DNA of 64,000 nt, from the NCBI GenBank assembly GCA_026392455.1, contig JAPLCB010000008.1, positions 434,001-498,000 on the forward strand, in the 5' to 3' direction. Made by a program: the position numbers and the translations under genes. Source of the DNA: Propionibacteriales bacterium (GTDB lineage Bacteria > Actinomycetota > Actinomycetes > Propionibacteriales > Nocardioidaceae). A model generated the notes under the pieces. That model was not told where the DNA came from, did no database searches, and saw only the letters and a program-made list of their open reading frames with translations. How positions within the stretch are numbered: position 1 is the stretch's first letter; each line of letters opens with the position of its first letter. Below are positions 1 through 8,581 of the stretch, piece by piece.

Positions 1-1335
1 CGGCACTCCGGGACCGTTGTCGCTCACGCTGAGGACGATCCCGTCGACCTCCTCCGCGGTCGAGATGGTCAGGACGTCTCCCCCGTACTTGACGGCATTG
101 GTGACCAGGTTGGTCAGGACCTGCGTCAGATGGACGGGATCCATCCAGGCAACGACCGGGCGTAGCCCGGAGATGTCGATCCTCTGGGTCGACGTGTCGA
201 GAGTCTTCAGGGCTTCACCTACCGCACGATCGAGCTCGATCGGTACGGGACTGGCGACGATGCCGTTCTCGTCGAGGGTCGACACCGTGAGCGAGTTGTC
301 CAGGAGCACCTGCAAGGAGTGGCTGGCAGCACCAATCCGCCGGACGTAGTCGCGGCGTTCGTCGTCGGAGTAGTCCTCCCAACCGATGGCCAGCGCCTCG
401 GAGAAGCCAGCGACCACCGTGGTCGGCGTCCGGAGATCGTGGGCCAGGATGCCGATGAGATCTCGAAGCGCGTCGTGCTGCAGCTTCCGCTCGCTGATGT
501 CCTGGATCTGCGAGATGAAGTAGAGAGGGGCCTGCTCGTCGTCCCGCACCAAGGTGACCGAGAGGAGTACCCAGACCGTCCCGCCCGCGGCCGTCCGATA
601 GCGCTTCTCCATCTGGTACGAGGAGATCTCGCCAGCGACGAGTCTCTTCAGGTGACTCAGGTCGAGATCGAGGTCGTCAGGGTGCGTGATGTCCTGGAAG
701 GACATCTCCAGGAGCTCGCCCTCGCTGTAGCCGGTCAACTCGGCCAACGCGGAGTTCACCGCACGCCACCGACCGTCGAGCTCCACCAGAGCCTGGCCGA
801 TCGGCGCGAAGTCGAAGGACAGCCGCATCCGTTGCTCGGACTCACGCATCGTCTGCTCAGCCACCCTGGCGTCGGTCACGTCCTGGGTGAACCCCAGACC
901 AGCGATCGGCAGTTCGTCGTCACCGAGCACCGGCGCCAGTCGCTGCAGGAAGACACGCCCCTCGAAGGGGACGTCGAACGACGTGCACTCTCCGCGCAGG
1001 GCAGCACGGTAGAGCGGCTCGATGACGGCCACGGTCTCGGGCGGGAAGACCTCGAAGATCGTGCGGCCCTCGAGCATCTCCCGCGACAGCCCCACGTCAG
1101 CGAGCCCCTGGCCACCCGCGGACAGGTAGCGCAGGTCCTGGTCGAAGGCGAAGAGGGCACCTTGGGGGAACGAACGCACCAGAGGGTGGTCCCCGGATCG
1201 AGCGAGCTGCGCGATCCGGCTCGACCGCTTGTCACCGTCGTCGAGGCGAGGTGGATCCCCATCCCCGGGGGCAGGTTCGCCATCCGTTGATGCGCCGACG
1301 CCAAGCGCCCGTTCGCGAGCGGATGAGTCGTGCAT
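1..1335 (-). CDS. PAS-PAS sensor histidine kinase (3' end cut off by window)
   Basis: Sensor histidine kinase read on the minus strand from an ATG at 1335 (MHDSSARERALGVG) to the window edge, 445 residues visible. After a short hydrophilic N-terminus come two PAS folds (roughly residues 60-165 and 170-290; the second contains GYSEGELLEMSF and ITHPDD), then an H-box ILAHDLRTPTT with the phosphoacceptor His near residue 299, then a HATPase_c domain whose DNGPGVP motif lies at the very edge. No membrane segment is seen, so it is probably a cytoplasmic redox/ligand sensor. The gene lies 46 bases downstream of the PAS-REC gene on the same strand and is probably co-transcribed with it, so the two may signal together. 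The signal sensed cannot be told from sequence. The C-terminal end of the ATPase is outside the window. Confidence 0.88.
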   Translation of the reverse strand, partial: MHDSSARERALGVGASTDGEPAPGDGDPPRLDDGDKRSSRIAQLARSGDHPLVRSFPQGALFAFDQDLRYLSAGGQGLADVGLSREMLEGRTIFEVFPPETVAVIEPLYRAALRGECTSFDVPFEGRVFLQRLAPVLGDDELPIAGLGFTQDVTDARVAEQTMRESEQRMRLSFDFAPIGQALVELDGRWRAVNSALAELTGYSEGELLEMSFQDITHPDDLDLDLSHLKRLVAGEISSYQMEKRYRTAAGGTVWVLLSVTLVRDDEQAPLYFISQIQDISERKLQHDALRDLIGILAHDLRTPTTVVAGFSEALAIGWEDYSDDERRDYVRRIGAASHSLQVLLDNSLTVSTLDENGIVASPVPIELDRAVGEALKTLDTSTQRIDISGLRPVVAWMDPVHLTQVLTNLVTNAVKYGGDVLTISTAEEVDGIVLSVSDNGPGVP

Positions 1336-1381
1336 CGATCACCACCGATCTCGTCAACGTTGCCTATTCGATCTGTTCAGG

Positions 1382-3184
1382 TCACGCGGCTTCGAGCACC
1401 CCGTTGATGGCGGCGACGAGGTCGCCCACCGTGCCGCCCTTCGTCAGGTAGCGGTCTGCTCCCGCGCTCAAGGCCTGGGCTTCCAGGTCGCCGGTGTTGA
1501 ACCCGGAGAGCACGATCACGCGTACGCCCGGAACCGCAGCACGGATCATCGGAAGGGCTTGGAGGCCATCCATGCGCGGCATCGCCAGATCCAGCAGCAC
1601 CAGGTCGGGGCGCAACGACCGCGCCTTGTCCACTCCGTCGAGACCATCAGCAGCCTCGCCGATGATGTCGAAACCGCCCACCCTGGTGAGCTGGAGCCGC
1701 AGCAAGGTCCTGATGTCCTCGGAGTCGTCGACGATCAACACCCTGGGCGAGGTGGGCTCCGGCACCGCGCGCCGAGGTTCCTCGACCCGCTCGGGGCCAC
1801 CTTCGGTACCTGGTGCCACCTGGGCACTCGTCGTGCGCACCAGGTCGCCTCCCGACAGAACACCGCCGCGGGGTTCGAGCAGGTTGCCCATCATGGTCCT
1901 CGCCGCTCCGAGCGTCACGTCGAGGTAGGACCGCGCGCCAACGAGGTCCGACTGGTCCAACGAGTAGCTCGCCGCAGCCAGTCCCTGCACCACGCTGTCG
2001 TTGAGCTCGAACGCCTGCCGGCGCCTGGCCCGGGACTCACCCAGTCTTTCGGCCAGAGCCTCGCGCTCCAGACGTGGCTTGGCGTCCGCCAGGAACATGG
2101 CTGCCGTCGCCTCGTTGTCGGTCTCGCTCAGGGCTACCCGGGTGATGTCGAGGATCAGATCGGTTCCGTCGAGTCCGACGGCCGCGACACCCGTCCCCAC
2201 CGTCGGACCGGGAAGGATCTGGTCGATCCTCTGCCCGGAGACCTCCCCGCCGAGAAGTTCGGAGGCTCTCGGATTCGACTGCACGATCCGCGAGTCCTTG
2301 TCGATCACCAAGATCGCCTCGGGCGAGGCAGCGACCAGAGCACTGAGTCGCTGTGCGACGAGCTCGCGCTCGTGCTCGGCCAGGATCCGCTCGGTCACGT
2401 CGATGCAGGTGCCGCGCATTCGTACCGGCGTACCGTTCGGATCCATGATCACTTCGCCGTTGGACGACAGGTAGCGGATCTCACCGTCAGGACGCACGAT
2501 CCGCTCGATCATCCCGTAGGGCTCACCGGTGGCATAGGCGCGCTGGTGGATCGCCTGGATGCGTTCACGATCCTCGGGATGGATGTTGCCCAGGAAGCGG
2601 TCGTAGGACGCGTTGAACGATTGCGGTTCGTACCCGTAGATCCGGTACAGCTGGTCCGACCACCGATTCGTGTCCGAGCTGATGTGCCAGTCGTAGTCAC
2701 CCATCCCAGCGAGTTGCTGGGCGCCCTGGACCCGCGCTGTCAGGTCCGCCAGCTCAGCCTCGACGACCATCCTGGCGAGCGATTCGACGAGAACCGATGT
2801 CAACGACGCCACCAGCGACTCAGCGGCGGGCTCCTGAGCAGGGGAATCGTGGTGGTCCCATCCCAGGACCAACATCCCGCTGTCCCCCGGCAGGGGGAGA
2901 ACCTTGATGGACCCGACGCCGGCTTCCCGCCACGCGCGGGGCACGGTTGCCTCCTGAAGCTCCGACCCAGCGGGGACCGCAACGTGGGCGGCCGCCACCT
3001 CGACTCCAGCCGCATGGGCCACGACAGGGGTCTGCGTCGATCCCCGCAGCACCAGCGCCAGCGGCACGCCCATCGAATCCACGAGACCGACGACGAACTG
3101 GGCCAGAAGTTCCTCCGGATCTCCCGCACGAGAGCCCCGGTGCAACTGCTCGAGCAACCCGCAGAACAGGTCGATGTCGTCCAT
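1382..3184 (-). CDS. PAS-PAS-response regulator protein with degenerate HisKA_3-like motif
   Basis: 600-residue cytoplasmic signalling protein. Residues 1-140 are a GAF-like N-terminus (MDDIDLFCGLLEQLHRG...). A PAS_3-type domain follows (GDYDWHISSDTNRWSD, IHPEDRERI, about 150-265), then a second PAS (about 275-380). A helical stretch holds FELNDSVVQGLAAASYSL. This resembles the HisKA_3 dimerisation motif ELHDxxxQ, but the phosphoacceptor His is Asn (residue 395), and no HATPase domain follows. The C-terminus is a complete receiver domain (VLIVDDSEDIRTLL; predicted phospho-Asp 532 in LLDLAMPRMDG; LTKGG near the end). It therefore looks like a phosphorylation-receiving sensor or output protein rather than a kinase. 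The kinase encoded downstream is the obvious candidate phosphodonor (inference from adjacency). Start at ATG 3184. Confidence 0.85.
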   Translation of the reverse strand: MDDIDLFCGLLEQLHRGSRAGDPEELLAQFVVGLVDSMGVPLALVLRGSTQTPVVAHAAGVEVAAAHVAVPAGSELQEATVPRAWREAGVGSIKVLPLPGDSGMLVLGWDHHDSPAQEPAAESLVASLTSVLVESLARMVVEAELADLTARVQGAQQLAGMGDYDWHISSDTNRWSDQLYRIYGYEPQSFNASYDRFLGNIHPEDRERIQAIHQRAYATGEPYGMIERIVRPDGEIRYLSSNGEVIMDPNGTPVRMRGTCIDVTERILAEHERELVAQRLSALVAASPEAILVIDKDSRIVQSNPRASELLGGEVSGQRIDQILPGPTVGTGVAAVGLDGTDLILDITRVALSETDNEATAAMFLADAKPRLEREALAERLGESRARRRQAFELNDSVVQGLAAASYSLDQSDLVGARSYLDVTLGAARTMMGNLLEPRGGVLSGGDLVRTTSAQVAPGTEGGPERVEEPRRAVPEPTSPRVLIVDDSEDIRTLLRLQLTRVGGFDIIGEAADGLDGVDKARSLRPDLVLLDLAMPRMDGLQALPMIRAAVPGVRVIVLSGFNTGDLEAQALSAGADRYLTKGGTVGDLVAAINGVLEAA

Positions 3185-3193
3185 CCCAACCCC

Positions 3194-3397
3194 TCACGTC
3201 TTCGCTGACGTTGCCCGCGAAGCGATCTCGCGCGGACGGTCGAGCCAGCAGACCTGGATCCCGGCGTTCCCTCCGACGCCGGGATGGTGGACGGGCGGAT
3301 CGGACATCAGCCGACCACGGCCACCATGCCCACCCCGGGCCCGCGGAACACCGAGCGACCCGATGCCGTCGAGGACGCCGCGCACAACTCGGTCCAC
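3194..3397 (-). CDS. possible small upstream ORF, hypothetical
   Basis: A 67-codon frame begins with GTG at 3397, directly preceded by a strong GGAGGGGAG ribosome-binding sequence at ideal spacing, and stops 9 bases before the ATG of the PAS-REC gene. The predicted peptide (VDRVVRGVLDGIG..., Gly/His/Arg-rich middle) resembles nothing I recognise and has no clear membrane segment. It may be a short leader ORF translationally coupled to the sensor gene, or a chance open frame in GC-rich DNA. The ribosome-binding site is the only real support. Confidence 0.25.
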   Translation of the reverse strand: MDRVVRGVLDGIGSLGVPRARGGHGGRGRLMSDPPVHHPGVGGNAGIQVCWLDRPREIASRATSAKT

Positions 3398-3578
3398 CTG
3401 CTCCCCTCCCAGAGAACTGACTACCTGGAAGGGACTTTATTCCGGTAGAGCCGGGTTTGTCCGTGGTCCGAATCCGATCAGGACGAACGGCCCGAAGCGG
3501 ACCTCGGGCGGCCCGGTGCCCGCCGGAAAGCAGACGCTGGACCTCCCGTCGCAACGTCGGTCCGGGGGTCGTGCCAGC
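3398..3578. other. intergenic, probable promoter region
   Basis: Together with 3185-3397 this is a 394-base stretch without an assured gene. It should carry the promoter for the PAS-REC/kinase pair, since an AT-richer patch (GGAATAAAGT read on the minus strand, near 3435-3445) lies just upstream of the strong ribosome-binding site at about 3400. I see no clear -35 element, terminator hairpin or RNA gene. Confidence 0.3.
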
Positions 3579-4514
3579 TCAGTAGTACCAGGGGTACGGC
3601 GACCAGTCCGGGTCGCGCTTCTCCAGGAACTGGTCGCGTCCTTCCTGGGCCTCGTCGGTCATGTAGGCCAGCCGGGTCGCCTCACCCGCGAACAGCTGCT
3701 GGCCGACCAGGCCGTCGTCGATCAGGTTGAACGAGTACTTCAGCATCCGCTGGGCGGTCGGGCTCTTGCCGTTGATCAACCGGCCCCACTCCAGGCCGAC
3801 CTTCTCCAGCTCGGCGTGCGGGACGGCCCGGTTGACCGCCCCCATCCGGACGCCGTCCTCGGCCGAGTACTCAGCAGCGAGGAAGAAGATCTCGCGGGCG
3901 AACTTCTGGCCGACCTGACGGGCCAGGTACGCCGACCCGAAGCCGCCGTCGAAGGAGCCCACGTCGGCGTCGGTCTGCTTGAACCGGCCGTGCTCGGCGC
4001 TCGCGATCGTCAGGTCGCTGACCACGTGCAGCGAGTGCCCGCCACCAGCGGCCCAGCCGTTGACCATCGAGATGACGACCTTCGGCATGAACCGGATCAG
4101 CCGCTGGCACTCCAGGATGTGCAGCCGGGCCAGCTTGGCCGCATCGATCGGGTTCGGGGGCGCACCTTCGTCAACATGCCCGTCGGTCTCGTACTGGTAG
4201 CCGGCCTTGCCGCGGATCCGCTGGTCGCCGCCGGTGCAGAACGCGTGCTTGCCGTTCTTGGTGCTCGGGCCGTTGCCGGTCAGCAGCACGCACCCGACGT
4301 CGCCGGACGTCCGGGCGTGCTCGAGGGTCCGGAGCAGCTCGTCGACCGTGTGCGGGCGGAACGCGTTCAGCACGTCCGGCCGGTCGAACGCGATCCGGAC
4401 GGTCCCGTGCGCCTTGGCCCGGTGGTAGGTCAGGTCGGTCAGGTTCTCGAAACCGGGGACGTCGTCCCAGTCCGCCGGGTCGAAGATGTCGCTGACTCCA
4501 TCCAGTGCGCTCAT
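3579..4514 (-). CDS. menB: 1,4-dihydroxy-2-naphthoyl-CoA synthase (MenB)
   Basis: Crotonase-fold enzyme of menaquinone biosynthesis that ring-closes o-succinylbenzoyl-CoA to 1,4-dihydroxy-2-naphthoyl-CoA. The 311-residue length is typical of actinobacterial MenB. Diagnostic stretches are FDRPDVLNAFRPHTVDEL, the oxyanion-hole region FCTGGDQRIRGKAGY, GWAAGGGHSLHVVSDLTIAS, the catalytic-loop segment TDADVGSFDGGFGS, and the MenB-type C-terminal tail FLEKRDPDWSPYPW. It stands alone here: no other men gene is in the window. The divergent neighbour at 4570 is an F420-type oxidoreductase. Start is ATG 4514. Confidence 0.96.
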   Translation of the reverse strand: MSALDGVSDIFDPADWDDVPGFENLTDLTYHRAKAHGTVRIAFDRPDVLNAFRPHTVDELLRTLEHARTSGDVGCVLLTGNGPSTKNGKHAFCTGGDQRIRGKAGYQYETDGHVDEGAPPNPIDAAKLARLHILECQRLIRFMPKVVISMVNGWAAGGGHSLHVVSDLTIASAEHGRFKQTDADVGSFDGGFGSAYLARQVGQKFAREIFFLAAEYSAEDGVRMGAVNRAVPHAELEKVGLEWGRLINGKSPTAQRMLKYSFNLIDDGLVGQQLFAGEATRLAYMTDEAQEGRDQFLEKRDPDWSPYPWYY

Positions 4515-4569
4515 GGGTGGGAATCTATCGGTCGGGAATGCGAGCCCCCGTTCCGGGCATTGACCAGGT

Positions 4570-5013
4570 ATGACTCTTCAAGGAACGTACGTCCCGAGCA
4601 AGGCCGACTGGGTGCGTGAGCAGGTCGCTGCCTTCGAGGCCTCCGACGGAGCCGAGGCCAACACCCTGCTCGACACCGGCTACCCGATCGTCGTGATCAC
4701 CTCGCTGGGCGCCAAGTCCGGCAACCTGCGCAAGAACCCGGTGATGCGGGTCGAGCGGGACGGCAAGTACGTCGCGGTCGCCTCCAAGGGCGGCGCCGAC
4801 GAGCAGCCCGAGTGGTACTACAACTTCGTCGCCCATCCGCTGGTCGACCTGCAGGACGGCGCCGTGCTGAAGACGTACGCGGCGCGGGTGCTGACCGGTG
4901 CCGAGCGCGCCGACTGGTGGGACCACGCGGTGGCGACCTGGGGGACGTACGCGTCGTACCAGGAGAAGACCGAGCGCGAGATCCCGGTGTTCCTGCTGGA
5001 GCCGATCGACTGA
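4570..5013 (+). CDS. deazaflavin (F420)-dependent nitroreductase family protein, Ddn-like
   Basis: 147-residue protein of the split-barrel Ddn/DUF385 family, which binds coenzyme F420 (some members bind FMN or fatty acids) and in mycobacteria reduces quinones and nitroimidazoles. The family signature runs through the middle: VITSLGAKSGNLRKNPVMRV, the conserved G-x-K-S/T-G basic motif for the F420 polyglutamate/phosphate region, then VASKGGADEQPEWYYNFVAHP. No signal peptide is present, so it is cytoplasmic or membrane-peripheral. It is divergent from menB (55-base gap). A functional link to menaquinone is tempting but only inferred. Substrate unknown. Confidence 0.9.
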   Translation: MTLQGTYVPSKADWVREQVAAFEASDGAEANTLLDTGYPIVVITSLGAKSGNLRKNPVMRVERDGKYVAVASKGGADEQPEWYYNFVAHPLVDLQDGAVLKTYAARVLTGAERADWWDHAVATWGTYASYQEKTEREIPVFLLEPID

Positions 5014-5024
5014 CCTCAGCAGCG

Positions 5025-5070
5025 GTGGTTTCGAGGCGAGCGCCAGAGCGCCCGCACCTCAACCAGCAGG
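5025..5070. repeat. dispersed hairpin repeat, GTTTCGAGG family, copy 1
   Basis: About 46 bases beginning GGTTTCGAGGCGAGCGCC and ending GCACCTCAACCAGCAGG. The GAGG...GCGC / GCGC...CCTC segments can fold into a hairpin. It lies between the stop of the Ddn-like gene (5013) and the stop of the ACT-domain gene (5086), so it may serve as a bidirectional terminator. The same element recurs near 24997, 25057, 37810, 41177 and 60385. Confidence 0.8.
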
Positions 5071-5085
5071 CCTGCCGGGTCGCGC

Positions 5086-5721
5086 TCAGGCGTTGCGGCG
5101 GAGGCTGGCGGCCATCGCCACCAGGTGGGCCAGCCGGGCGATCTCGGAGTCCAGGAACTCCGGGCCGCCCCGGCGCCCGACCACGACCAGCTCGTCGGCG
5201 TTCAACGGGGACGCGGCGACCACGAGCTCGGACCACTCCGGGACGTCGATGACCTGGGCCTTCTCCAGGTTCTCCGGCCAGACGACCCCGCTGGGCAGCT
5301 CGGTGGGAGCCGAGACGGTCCCGTGCACGATGGAAGCGCCGCCGTCGGCCCGGGTCATGTGGATGCCCCAGTCGACCCGGAAGACGTCGGGGACGGCGTC
5401 GACCAGCTTCTGGACCGCGGTCGAGGGGTCCTGGGTCATCGACTCGACGGCTTCGAGGTCGAGGAAGAGGTTCCCACCGGCGGCGTACCGGGAGATCCAG
5501 AGGACCTTCACGCCGTCCAGTGCCGTGCAGGCCGAGACGATGCTGTCCGGCATGATCCCGTCGGCGGCGATGAACACGTCATCGATGGCGAAGCCGCCGA
5601 CCGGGTCCTTGGCGACGATCTCCAGGGCATCGATGTTGGCCCCGGCCTCACCGATCGCGCTCGCCAGCCGTCCCAGGGAACCGGGGACGTCGGGGAGCTC
5701 GACGCGCAAGAGGTAGGACAT
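5086..5721 (-). CDS. ACT-domain protein
   Basis: 211-residue protein beginning MSYLLRVELPDVPGSLGRLA, a canonical ACT-domain opening (ligand-binding beta-alpha-beta fold with the PGSLGRLASAIGEAGANI loop). The ACT fold covers about residues 1-75. The remainder (FRVDWGIHMTRADGG, ELVVVGRRGGPEFLDSEIARLAHL) is conserved in actinobacterial homologues but of unknown function. No catalytic domain is attached, so a regulatory or amino-acid-sensing role is the best guess. The ATG at 5721 is chosen over a start 10 codons upstream because the ACT strand starts immediately after it. The next upstream gene (stop at 5767) is on the same strand 45 bases away. Confidence 0.8.
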   Translation of the reverse strand: MSYLLRVELPDVPGSLGRLASAIGEAGANIDALEIVAKDPVGGFAIDDVFIAADGIMPDSIVSACTALDGVKVLWISRYAAGGNLFLDLEAVESMTQDPSTAVQKLVDAVPDVFRVDWGIHMTRADGGASIVHGTVSAPTELPSGVVWPENLEKAQVIDVPEWSELVVAASPLNADELVVVGRRGGPEFLDSEIARLAHLVAMAASLRRNA

Positions 5722-5766
5722 GGCTTCGACCCTACTGAACCCGCGTTTCACGCGCGTTTCTGCGTC

Positions 5767-6390
5767 TCAGCGGACCAGCTTGAGGTTGAAGTCGGCCGTT
5801 CCCAGGGTCCCCATCAGGCGCACCCACAACGGGAGCCACATCTCCAGCCCCCGGGCCGCGTCCAGGGTGGCGAACTCGACGATGTCGCTCCAGCCGAGCT
5901 CGACCAGGACCGAACGCACCAGCATCCGCGCCTCGGCGTCGTCGCCGGCCACGAAGATCGTGGTCGGCTCCGGCAGCCGGGCCGGATCGACCATCACGGC
6001 CGCGTTGACGGTGTTCAGCGACTTCACCACCCGGGCCTCGGGGTGCGCCCGCTGGATCTGCTCGGCCAACGAGTCGGTGTCCTTGACGCTCAGGGTCGGC
6101 GGGAACCCCTGGGAGAAGTCGAGCGGGTTCGAGACGTCGAGCAGGACCTTGCCGACCAGGTCCACCTGGGTCAGCGCCTCCAGGCTCACCTGACCACCGG
6201 TGGCGTTGACCACCAGGTCGGCTCCGCGGCCGGCCTCGGCGAACGTGACCAGCTCACCACCGGACCAGTCATCGCGCACGGCGGTCGCAGCCGGGTCCCG
6301 GGTCCCGCTGACCACGTCGTGGCCGATCCGCCGCAGACCCGCCGCGAGCACCTGCCCGGCCGAGCCGGTCCCGATCACAGCCACTCTCAT
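5767..6390 (-). CDS. NADPH-dependent F420 reductase family protein
   Basis: 207-residue Rossmann protein starting MRVAVIGTGSAGQVLAAGLRRIGHDVVSGTRDP: a dinucleotide-binding GxGxxG at residues 7-12 followed by the Arg-containing strand end typical of NADP binders. The family (F420:NADP oxidoreductase/YqeC-like NAD-binding proteins) passes hydride between NADP and F420. Further family-like stretches are KVLLDVSNPLDFSQGFPPTL and VKSLNTVNAAVMVDP. With the Ddn-like protein 750 bases away it makes an F420-associated neighbourhood, though they are not in one operon. Actual F420 use is inferred from family; some members act on other substrates. Confidence 0.8.
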   Translation of the reverse strand: MRVAVIGTGSAGQVLAAGLRRIGHDVVSGTRDPAATAVRDDWSGGELVTFAEAGRGADLVVNATGGQVSLEALTQVDLVGKVLLDVSNPLDFSQGFPPTLSVKDTDSLAEQIQRAHPEARVVKSLNTVNAAVMVDPARLPEPTTIFVAGDDAEARMLVRSVLVELGWSDIVEFATLDAARGLEMWLPLWVRLMGTLGTADFNLKLVR

Positions 6391-6427
6391 CTGCAGCGCC
6401 TCATGGTGCCGACTCTAGGCTTTCGGC

Positions 6428-7759
6428 GTGACTTCCGTGCTCTGGTTCCGACGCGATCTCCGGATCAGCGACCACCCCGCTCTCAACGCCGCCGCCGACG
6501 CCGGTCCCGTCCTCGGCCTGTTCGTGATCGACCCGCTGGTCTGGGACCAGGCCGGCCCGGTCCGCCGCGCGTGGGTCGCCGCCTCGCTGCAGGCGCTGCG
6601 CGACGAGACCGGAGGCCACCTGGTGCTCCGGTACGGCGACCCGGTCGCGGTGCTGCCGGCCGTCGCCCGCGAGATCGGCGCCGGGACCGTGCACATCACC
6701 CGCGAGACGACGCCCTTCGGTCTGGCCCGCGACGCCCGGGTCGCGGCGGCCCTGGACGACGCCGGCCTCGCCCGGGTCGGGACCGGGACGCCGTACGCCG
6801 TGGACCCGGGTTCCGTGCGGTCCCAGAAGGGCGATCCCTACCAGGTCTTCACGCCGTTCTCCCGCGGCTGGCGCGAGATCGGCTGGGAGCCGCCGCTGCC
6901 GGCCCCGGACGTCAGCTGGCTCGACCTGCCCGAGGACACGGCTGCCGAGCAGGCCCTGGCCGACGCCCTCGCCGAGGCGCCGCTGACCCTGCCCACGGCC
7001 GGCACCGCGGCTGCGCTGGAGCGGATGACCTGGTTCCGCAACGAGGCGATCGGCGACTACGCCGACCTCCGCGACCGCCCCGGGGTGGACGGCACCTCGA
7101 GGATGTCGCCGTACCTGAAGATCGGCTCGGTGCACCCCCGCCAGCTCCTCGCCGAGGTCGACCCGGCCGGCAAGTTCGCCACCGAGATCGCCTGGCGGGA
7201 GTTCTACGCCGACGTGCTCTGGCACCGACCGGCCTCGGCGTGGACCGACCTGCGGGACCTGCCGCTGCGGTACGACGACCCCACCGACCTGATCGAGGCC
7301 TGGCGCCAGGGACGGACCGGCTTCCCGATCGTCGACGCCGGCATGCGCCAGCTGCTCGGCGAGGGCTGGATGCACAACCGGGTCCGGATGATCACGGCCA
7401 GCTTCCTGACCAAGGACCTGCACGCCTGGTGGCCGGTCGGCGCCCGACACTTCCTGGACCACCTGATCGACGGCGACGTCGCGTCGAACAGCCACGGCTG
7501 GCAGTGGACCGCCGGCACCGGCACCGATGCGTCGCCGTACTTCCGGGTCTTCAACCCGATCACCCAGGGCCTGAAGTTCGACTCCGACGGGGACTACATC
7601 CGACGCTGGGTCCCCGAGCTCGCGCACCTCCCGGGCTCGGCCGTCCACGAACCCTGGAAGCACCCGCTCGGCTACGAGGCCGACTACCCGCGGCCGGTCG
7701 TCGACCACGCCGTGGAACGACAGGTCGCCCTGGAGCGGTACGCCGAGCGCGGGGACTGA
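6428..7759 (+). CDS. phrB: deoxyribodipyrimidine photolyase (class I CPD photolyase)
   Basis: 443-residue FAD enzyme that uses blue light to split cyclobutane pyrimidine dimers in DNA. The N-terminal photolyase alpha/beta domain (TSVLWFRRDLRISDHPAL, about 1-130) binds the antenna chromophore. The C-terminal FAD domain (about 180-435) holds WREFYADVLWHRP, FPIVDAGMRQLLGEGWMHNR and WQWTAGTGTDASPYFRVFNP, including the Trp/Asn region that contacts FAD and the dimer. Start is GTG 6428, preceded by no strong ribosome-binding site. It is divergent from the F420 reductase-like gene (37-base gap). Function confident from motif conservation. Confidence 0.96.
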   Translation: MTSVLWFRRDLRISDHPALNAAADAGPVLGLFVIDPLVWDQAGPVRRAWVAASLQALRDETGGHLVLRYGDPVAVLPAVAREIGAGTVHITRETTPFGLARDARVAAALDDAGLARVGTGTPYAVDPGSVRSQKGDPYQVFTPFSRGWREIGWEPPLPAPDVSWLDLPEDTAAEQALADALAEAPLTLPTAGTAAALERMTWFRNEAIGDYADLRDRPGVDGTSRMSPYLKIGSVHPRQLLAEVDPAGKFATEIAWREFYADVLWHRPASAWTDLRDLPLRYDDPTDLIEAWRQGRTGFPIVDAGMRQLLGEGWMHNRVRMITASFLTKDLHAWWPVGARHFLDHLIDGDVASNSHGWQWTAGTGTDASPYFRVFNPITQGLKFDSDGDYIRRWVPELAHLPGSAVHEPWKHPLGYEADYPRPVVDHAVERQVALERYAERGD

Positions 7760-7767
7760 GCGCCAGG

Positions 7768-8490
7768 TCAGGACGTCGGGAGGTTCCCGTACGGCGCCAG
7801 CAGCACCCGCGGCCGGTCCGCCCCGTTGTCGGCGGCGTAGTACCGGTAGAGCACGGTCGGTCGCGACGTCAGCGGGAGGTCCAGCGGACCGAAGGCCCCG
7901 AAGTACTCCACGGCGCCGCCGGCCGGAATCCTCGGCCGCCCGGTGGTCCCCAGCCGGGAGGCGTCCGCGCAGGTGCTGACACCAGCGACCAGCGGGGTGA
8001 CCACGACCGCCTTGTTGGCCTGGGCGAAGCTCGGGGTCTTCTGCTGGAGCTTGCCGCCGCGGCCCAGGTCGGTGCCGAAGTCCAGGCGCGGCAGCGGCGC
8101 GGCGCGGTCGGACCTGTTCGTGACCACGATCCGGAACCGGAGATTCGTCATCCCGGCGGGAGGCGCCGCCAGGCAGCCCGAGCCTCCGTCGGAGGACCCC
8201 TGCACCAGGTCGTCGAGCGTCTCGATCGCCACCTCGTACGAGAACCCGTCGACGGTCATCCACCGGTCCCCGAAGGTCGCGTTGACCGCTCCCGGGAGCG
8301 TCGAGGAGCCCGGAGACTCCTCGGCACCACGGGTCAGGAGCTGGACGCCCACGGCCAGGACGACCAGGACGACGGCGGCCACCGCCAGGCCGGGGGTGGT
8401 CCGCATCCAGGCCAGGACCCTCCCGGGATTGCGCGCCGGCCGTGCGGCCCGTCTGGGCTCGGCCCTGCGGTGCTTGCTCGGCTCGGTCAT
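7768..8490 (-). CDS. membrane-anchored protein of unknown function
   Basis: 240 residues from ATG 8490, preceded by a GAGAGGCAGTG ribosome-binding site; a longer frame upstream has no support. The N-terminus is basic (KHRRAEPRRAARPARNPGR), then one membrane segment (LAVAAVVLVVLAVGVQLL, about 40-58), then an extracellular domain with a GSGC...VSTCAD cysteine pair and immunoglobulin-like strands (NLRFRIVVTNRSDRAAPLPRLDFG). This resembles DUF4352-type exported domains, but I cannot assign a family firmly. It is the gene directly downstream of the giant delta-60 repeat gene, separated by a strong terminator hairpin, so it probably has its own promoter. Confidence 0.75.
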   Translation of the reverse strand: MTEPSKHRRAEPRRAARPARNPGRVLAWMRTTPGLAVAAVVLVVLAVGVQLLTRGAEESPGSSTLPGAVNATFGDRWMTVDGFSYEVAIETLDDLVQGSSDGGSGCLAAPPAGMTNLRFRIVVTNRSDRAAPLPRLDFGTDLGRGGKLQQKTPSFAQANKAVVVTPLVAGVSTCADASRLGTTGRPRIPAGGAVEYFGAFGPLDLPLTSRPTVLYRYYAADNGADRPRVLLAPYGNLPTS

Positions 8491-8520
8491 CACTGCCTCT
8501 CGAACGTGCCGTCGGTGACG

Positions 8521-8563
8521 TGACCAGGACCGCCCCGGAGGTGAGCCGGGACGGTCCTGGTCA
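8521..8563 (-). terminator. strong hairpin terminator after the giant repeat gene
   Basis: TGACCAGGACCG (8521-8532) pairs perfectly with CGGTCCTGGTCA (8552-8563). The stem extends inward by CCCGG/CCGGG after one mismatch. It lies 18 bases past the stop codon of the gene ending at 8582. There is no U-tract, as usual for actinobacterial terminators. Confidence 0.75.
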
Positions 8564-8581
8564 AGGTCGTGCTGGTGGAGA

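Noticed and set aside
5125-8523. 1132-codon plus-strand open frame
   Set aside because: It covers the antisense strand of the ACT and F420 genes and an alternative frame of the photolyase gene. No domain recognised.
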